Notes under the pieces: model-generated
Told to the model about the DNA's origin: nothing
The model's database searches: none
Seen by the model: only the letters and a program-made list of their open reading frames with translations
Part shown: positions 60,774 through 64,000 of the stretch, in pieces
Position numbering within the stretch: the first letter of the stretch is position 1
Layout of the letters: each line of letters begins with the position of its first letter
Assembly (NCBI RefSeq): GCF_042445055.1
Contig: NZ_CP170339.1
Coordinates: 2,914,001-2,978,000, forward strand
From: Falsihalocynthiibacter sp042445055
GTDB taxonomy: Bacteria > Pseudomonadota > Alphaproteobacteria > Rhodobacterales > Rhodobacteraceae
Reading direction: 5' to 3'
DNA: 64,000 bases
Position numbers and translations under genes: made by a program

Positions 60774-61673
60774 CTAGTTTAGCGACGCAGGCAACTCTAT
60801 GCCGCGCAGGAATGTTTCGGTGTCCATGGGCCGCTTTCCTTGTCGCTGTGCCGTCAGTATTTCGACCGCACCCGAACCGCACGCGATGGTCATTCCGCCA
60901 AGCACGCGCCCCGCTTCCCCCGAACCTTCTCCAACACGCGAAGCCAAAAGCTTCACACGCTCGCCGTTTATTTCACACCACGCACCTGGAAATGGCGAAA
61001 GTCCGCGGATCTTGCGATCAACCTGCTCGGCGCTCTCAGTCCAATCAATACGTGCCTCGGCCTTGTCGATCTTGGCCGCATAGGTAACGCCTTCGGCGGG
61101 TTGCGGTACTGACTTCAGATCATCCAATTCATCAAGCGCTTGAACGATGGCTTCGGCCCCGAGCGTGCACAGGCGATCATGTAATTGCGCCGTCGTTTCC
61201 TCGACCCCGATAGTGATCTCTTTGCGCAAGAGGACATCACCGGTATCCAGTCCCGCATCCATTTGCATAATGCAAACGCCGGTATTCTTATCGCCCGCCA
61301 TGATCGCGCGATGGATAGGCGCGGCCCCCCTCCAGCGAGGAAGAAGGGAAGCGTGAATATTCAGGCAACCCCGTTTCGGCGCATCAAGGATCGCTTGCGG
61401 CAAGATCAATCCATACGCCACAACAACGGCGATATCAGCATTCAGCGCGGCAAACTCAGCTTGTGCCTCGTCCGATTTCAAAGAGCGCGGCGAACGCACC
61501 TTAAGCCCGAATTCTTCGGCACGGTTTTGGACGGGGCTGGGGCGGTCTTTTTTTCCACGTCCCGCAGGGCGCGGTGGCTGGCAATAAACAGCGGCGATCT
61601 CATGTCCTGCTTCGACCAATGCCTCGAGGACAGGTACGGAAAAATCGGGCGTGCCCATGAAGACAATACGCAT
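60774..61673 (-). CDS. fmt: Methionyl-tRNA formyltransferase
   Basis: 299 residues. RIVFMGTPDFSVPVLEAL, the catalytic loop HASLLPRWRGAAPIHRAI, and the C-terminal OB domain (NGERVKLLASRVGE). It formylates initiator Met-tRNA. Two deformylase-family genes lie directly upstream on the same strand. Confidence 0.96.
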   Translation of the reverse strand: MRIVFMGTPDFSVPVLEALVEAGHEIAAVYCQPPRPAGRGKKDRPSPVQNRAEEFGLKVRSPRSLKSDEAQAEFAALNADIAVVVAYGLILPQAILDAPKRGCLNIHASLLPRWRGAAPIHRAIMAGDKNTGVCIMQMDAGLDTGDVLLRKEITIGVEETTAQLHDRLCTLGAEAIVQALDELDDLKSVPQPAEGVTYAAKIDKAEARIDWTESAEQVDRKIRGLSPFPGAWCEINGERVKLLASRVGEGSGEAGRVLGGMTIACGSGAVEILTAQRQGKRPMDTETFLRGIELPASLN

Positions 61674-61684
61674 AAGAACCCTCT

Positions 61685-62182
61685 CTAGTTGCGCGCCTTC
61701 TTCGCTTTGCGCAGCAACATATCCCGTTTCATTTTCGACAGACGATCAAAATACATTTTGCCGTTCAAGTGGTCGATCTGGTGCTGTACCGAAGTCGCCC
61801 AAACGCCGACAAAATCTCGCTCTTCCTGTTCACCATTCTCGTTCAAAAAGGCAACTGTTACAGCGCGCGGGCGTTCGATCTTGGCCGAAACGCCCGACAA
61901 ATTCGGGCTCGCCTCTTCATGCTCGCGCAGTTTCGCGCTCGCGTGCAATATTTCAGGGTTTGCCAGCAGTACGACATGCCCACGCTCTTGCGAACAATCC
62001 ACAACTGCAAGCCGCTTCATGATACCGATTTGAACCGCAGCCAGCCCAAGGCCGGGCATCGCCTCCATTGTATCGACCATGTCCGCCCAAATCGCGCGAA
62101 TATTATCGTTTACTTCAGCGACACTCTCGGCGGGTGTGCGCAGGCGCTTGTCGGGCCATGGGACAAATGGGCGAACCGTCAT
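61685..62182 (-). CDS. Degenerate peptide deformylase paralogue
   Basis: 165 residues. Motif 1 GLGLAAVQIG (44-53) is intact. Motif 2, normally EGCLS with the metal-ligand Cys, is EEASPNLSGV (89-98) with no Cys. Motif 3, normally HExxH, is H134-Q135-I-D-H138, so the catalytic Glu is Gln. The fold is retained but hydrolysis should be lost or changed. ATGA overlap with the intact def upstream; fmt follows after 11 bases. Confidence 0.87.
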   Translation of the reverse strand: MTVRPFVPWPDKRLRTPAESVAEVNDNIRAIWADMVDTMEAMPGLGLAAVQIGIMKRLAVVDCSQERGHVVLLANPEILHASAKLREHEEASPNLSGVSAKIERPRAVTVAFLNENGEQEERDFVGVWATSVQHQIDHLNGKMYFDRLSKMKRDMLLRKAKKARN

Positions 62183-62700
62183 CCGCGTGCCATTTCACGT
62201 TTGAGCTTCTGCATCTTGCGCGTGATCATCTGGCGACGCATCGGCGATAGATAATCAATAAAGAGCTTACCATTGAGGTGGTCGATTTCGTGCTGCACAC
62301 ACGTCGCCCAAAGCGCGTCAAATTTTGCTTCGCGCGCGGCACCCTCAAGATCAATCCATTTCACGCCAACCTCGGCGGGACGCTCGACTTCGCCGTATTG
62401 CTCAGGAATAGAGAGACAGCCCTCTTCGTAGGTGTTGAGCGCTTCGGATTCCCAGACGATCTCTGGGTTAAACATGGTGATCGGTTCGGGGTCTGCCCCC
62501 TCTTCTTTCACGCAATCCAAGACGATCAGGCGCTGCATCACACCAATCTGCGGCGCAGCGAGTCCAATTCCCGGCGCGTCATACATTGTCTCGAGCATGT
62601 CCTCCGCCAGCTTCTTGAGCTCTGGCGTGACAGTCTCGATCGCCTCAGCGGTTTTCTTGAGGCGCGGGTCGGGGTGGATCAGGATCGGTCGAATACTCAT
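62179..62700 (-). CDS. def: Peptide deformylase
   Basis: 173 residues from ATG 62700; three codons more are possible from 62709. Motif 1 GIGLAAPQIG (44-53), motif 2 EGCLSIP with Cys95, motif 3 H137-E138-x-x-H141 are all intact. Removes the N-formyl group from nascent proteins. First gene of def-paralogue-fmt. Confidence 0.95.
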   Translation of the reverse strand: MSIRPILIHPDPRLKKTAEAIETVTPELKKLAEDMLETMYDAPGIGLAAPQIGVMQRLIVLDCVKEEGADPEPITMFNPEIVWESEALNTYEEGCLSIPEQYGEVERPAEVGVKWIDLEGAAREAKFDALWATCVQHEIDHLNGKLFIDYLSPMRRQMITRKMQKLKREMARG

Positions 62701-62727
62701 AACGCCCATTTAGGCGAAGATGCTGAA

Positions 62728-62755
62728 GGTTGCAATCTCTGCCCCCCTTGCAACC
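62728..62755. promoter_or_regulatory. Inverted repeat between def and patB
   Basis: GGTTGCAA (62728-62735) and TTGCAACC (62748-62755) are perfect mirrors with a 12-base spacer, lying 28 bases before the def start and 51 before patB. A regulator site serving either direction is possible. Confidence 0.42.
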
Positions 62756-62806
62756 CCCATTCATTTTGTTAGCTTGGCGAAAAAATGATACGCTCAAGGA
62801 AACTAC

Positions 62807-63976
62807 ATGTCATTCGATGAAATAATCGATCGCCGCGGCACCCATTCCACAAAATGGGACTCTATGAATGCGATCTATGGTGTTTGCCCCGATGATGGCC
62901 TCGCGATGTGGGTCGCTGACATGGATTTTCATCCACCTGCCTGCGTGACCGCCGCACTTCAGGAATTTGTTGACCACAACGTATTTGGTTATTTCGGTGA
63001 CGACAGCGCCTATCGCAATGCAATTTGCTGGTGGATGGAGAATCGTCACGGCTGGAAAGTCGATCCGGCGGCAATTTTCACCACGCATGGCTTAGTCAAT
63101 GCGGTCGGAATGTGCCTTGAAACCTATACTAAACCCGAAGAAGGAGTTGTGCTCTTTAGTCCCGTTTATCACGCGTTCGCCAAAACAATTAAGGCCGCAG
63201 GCCGGACATTGGTTGAATGCCAACTGGTAAACAACGATGGTCGCTACGAGATGGATTTTGCGGCCTATGACGCCCAAATGACGGGCAACGAGAAAATGGT
63301 CATCCTCTGTTCGCCGCACAACCCCGGAGGTCGTGTCTGGACGCGAGATGAACTTAACCAAGTTGCCGCCTTTGCCCGCCGTCACGATTTGATTTTGGTG
63401 TCGGACGAGGTTCACCAAGACATCGTGTTCGACGGTAGCAAGCATATTCCGACATCCCATATTGAAGGGATCGAAGACCGCCTCGTCGTCCTTACCGCCC
63501 CCTCAAAAACCTTCAACCTCGCCGCGGCGCATACAGGGCAGGTTATTATTCAAGATAAGACCCTGCGTGCGCAGTTCGCCGTGACAATGACCGCGATGGG
63601 TATGTCCGCCAATAATTTTGGTTATATCGCCACAACGGCGGCTTACTCCCCTGAAGGGGCCGCGTGGGTGGACGAACTGATCGCGTATATTGACGGAAAC
63701 CGCCGCCTGTTTGATGAAGGGGTCAACGCAATCCCTGGCGTAAAATCTATGCCGCTTGAGGCGACCTATCTGTCATGGGTGGATTTCACAAATACCGGCA
63801 TGACCATGGACGAAATTTCCGAGCGTGTCGCCAAGTCTGCAAAGATTGCCGCGAACCAAGGGCCGACGTTTGGCACGGGTGGTGAACTGCACCTACGCTT
63901 CAACCTCGCCACTCCAAGAAGCCGCGTGGAAGAGGCAGTTGCGCGCCTTCAATCGGCGTTCAGTGACTTGCAATAA
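62807..63976 (+). CDS. patB: PatB/MalY-type C-S beta-lyase (aminotransferase fold)
   Basis: 389 residues. MWVADMDFHPPACV, VFGYFGDDSAYRNAI, CSPHNPGGRVWTRDEL, SDEVHQDIVFDG, and the PLP-lysine region TAPSKTFNLAA with Lys234. This group cleaves cystathionine and related thioethers to a thiol, pyruvate and ammonia. In roseobacters PatB homologues have been linked to sulfur metabolism including tropodithietic acid, but only the lyase function is safe here. Divergent from def. Confidence 0.87.
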   Translation: MSFDEIIDRRGTHSTKWDSMNAIYGVCPDDGLAMWVADMDFHPPACVTAALQEFVDHNVFGYFGDDSAYRNAICWWMENRHGWKVDPAAIFTTHGLVNAVGMCLETYTKPEEGVVLFSPVYHAFAKTIKAAGRTLVECQLVNNDGRYEMDFAAYDAQMTGNEKMVILCSPHNPGGRVWTRDELNQVAAFARRHDLILVSDEVHQDIVFDGSKHIPTSHIEGIEDRLVVLTAPSKTFNLAAAHTGQVIIQDKTLRAQFAVTMTAMGMSANNFGYIATTAAYSPEGAAWVDELIAYIDGNRRLFDEGVNAIPGVKSMPLEATYLSWVDFTNTGMTMDEISERVAKSAKIAANQGPTFGTGGELHLRFNLATPRSRVEEAVARLQSAFSDLQ

Positions 63977-64000
63977 GTGAAAACTGGCGTGGCACCACGT

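Noticed and set aside
1..64000. CRISPR arrays, IS elements, integrases, phage genes, toxin-antitoxin or defence clusters
   Set aside because: No repeat arrays, transposase motifs or recognised defence genes were found; the gene set is core-like throughout.
1..64000. tRNA, rRNA or tmRNA genes
   Set aside because: No cloverleaf-like or CCA-ended segments were recognised in the gaps, all of which are shorter than about 265 bases. ssrA is not next to smpB.
63977..64000. Possible terminator after patB
   Set aside because: Only 24 bases remain; a GTGG/CCAC pairing is visible but the element is cut by the window edge.

Overview
The window reads as a chromosomal segment of a marine Rhodobacterales (roseobacter-type) alphaproteobacterium. 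This is inferred from gene content and order: TrcR/DUF1013, COQ9, DUF1244, DUF1491, TIGR02302, a malyl-CoA lyase, phaA/phaB, a dgcN-dgcA D-glutamate locus, and the rpoZ-spoT-pdxJ-acpS-lepB-rnc-era-recO block. No genus is assigned. Coding density is very high: no gap exceeds about 265 bases. No rRNA, tRNA, CRISPR array, insertion sequence, integrase, prophage gene or obvious defence system was seen. The segment looks like stable core genome.

Layout. 1-7.5 kb: recR 3' end, trcR, a secreted RNase T2, a quinone oxidoreductase, COQ9, rpsU, a cupin, an Lrp regulator divergent from alanine dehydrogenase, a GST and ytoQ. 7.5-14.5 kb: a minus-strand translation/glycolysis block (pheT, an ASCH gene, pheS, rplT, rpmI, a small membrane protein, pyk) and DUF1244. 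14.5-20.3 kb: the minus-strand operon dgcN-dgcA-D-amino acid aminotransferase, divergent from mcl1, a racemase-like gene and accA. 20.3-31.7 kb: PPOX flavoprotein, plsC, ftsX, ftsE; a zinc-ribbon membrane protein; TIGR02302; lysA; VOC; DUF2834; two tiny lipoproteins; argH; tlpA-like; tag. 31.8-42.5 kb: EAL protein, phaA-phaB, DMT exporter, DUF465, trmN6-like, DUF2007, polyprenyl synthase, a TPP enzyme, and a FAD oxidoreductase divergent from mnmD plus a second DMT exporter. 42.5-48.6 kb: a lytic transglycosylase, dapA, smpB, sseA with an aminotransferase, and a META protein. 48.6-57.7 kb: a long minus-strand block recO-DUF1491-era-rnc-lepB-acpS-hypothetical-pdxJ-DUF2062-spoT-rpoZ-folK. 57.7-64 kb: NYN protein, ispH, methyltransferase, rnhA, GlsB-like protein, fmt, a degenerate deformylase, def, and a PatB/MalY lyase.

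How the genes fit together. Several loci meet at acetyl-CoA (mcl1, accA, phaA, phaB). Others handle amino-acid nitrogen and sulfur (ald, dgcN/dgcA/dat, sseA with its aminotransferase, patB) or cell-wall precursors (lysA, dapA, ftsEX, lytic transglycosylase). Same-strand genes often overlap by ATGA/GTGA. Seven convergent pairs share a four-base stop-codon overlap (CTAG, TTAG or TTAA).

The points most worth a second look are: a deformylase paralogue that has lost its catalytic Glu and its metal-ligand Cys beside the intact def; two very short adjacent lipoproteins sharing an SGDIxMG motif between argH and lysA, one resembling LptM; a palindrome sitting on the start site of the cupin gene; a 12-bp perfect hairpin between phaA and phaB; an ASCH gene coupled inside pheST; and a split MnmC arrangement.
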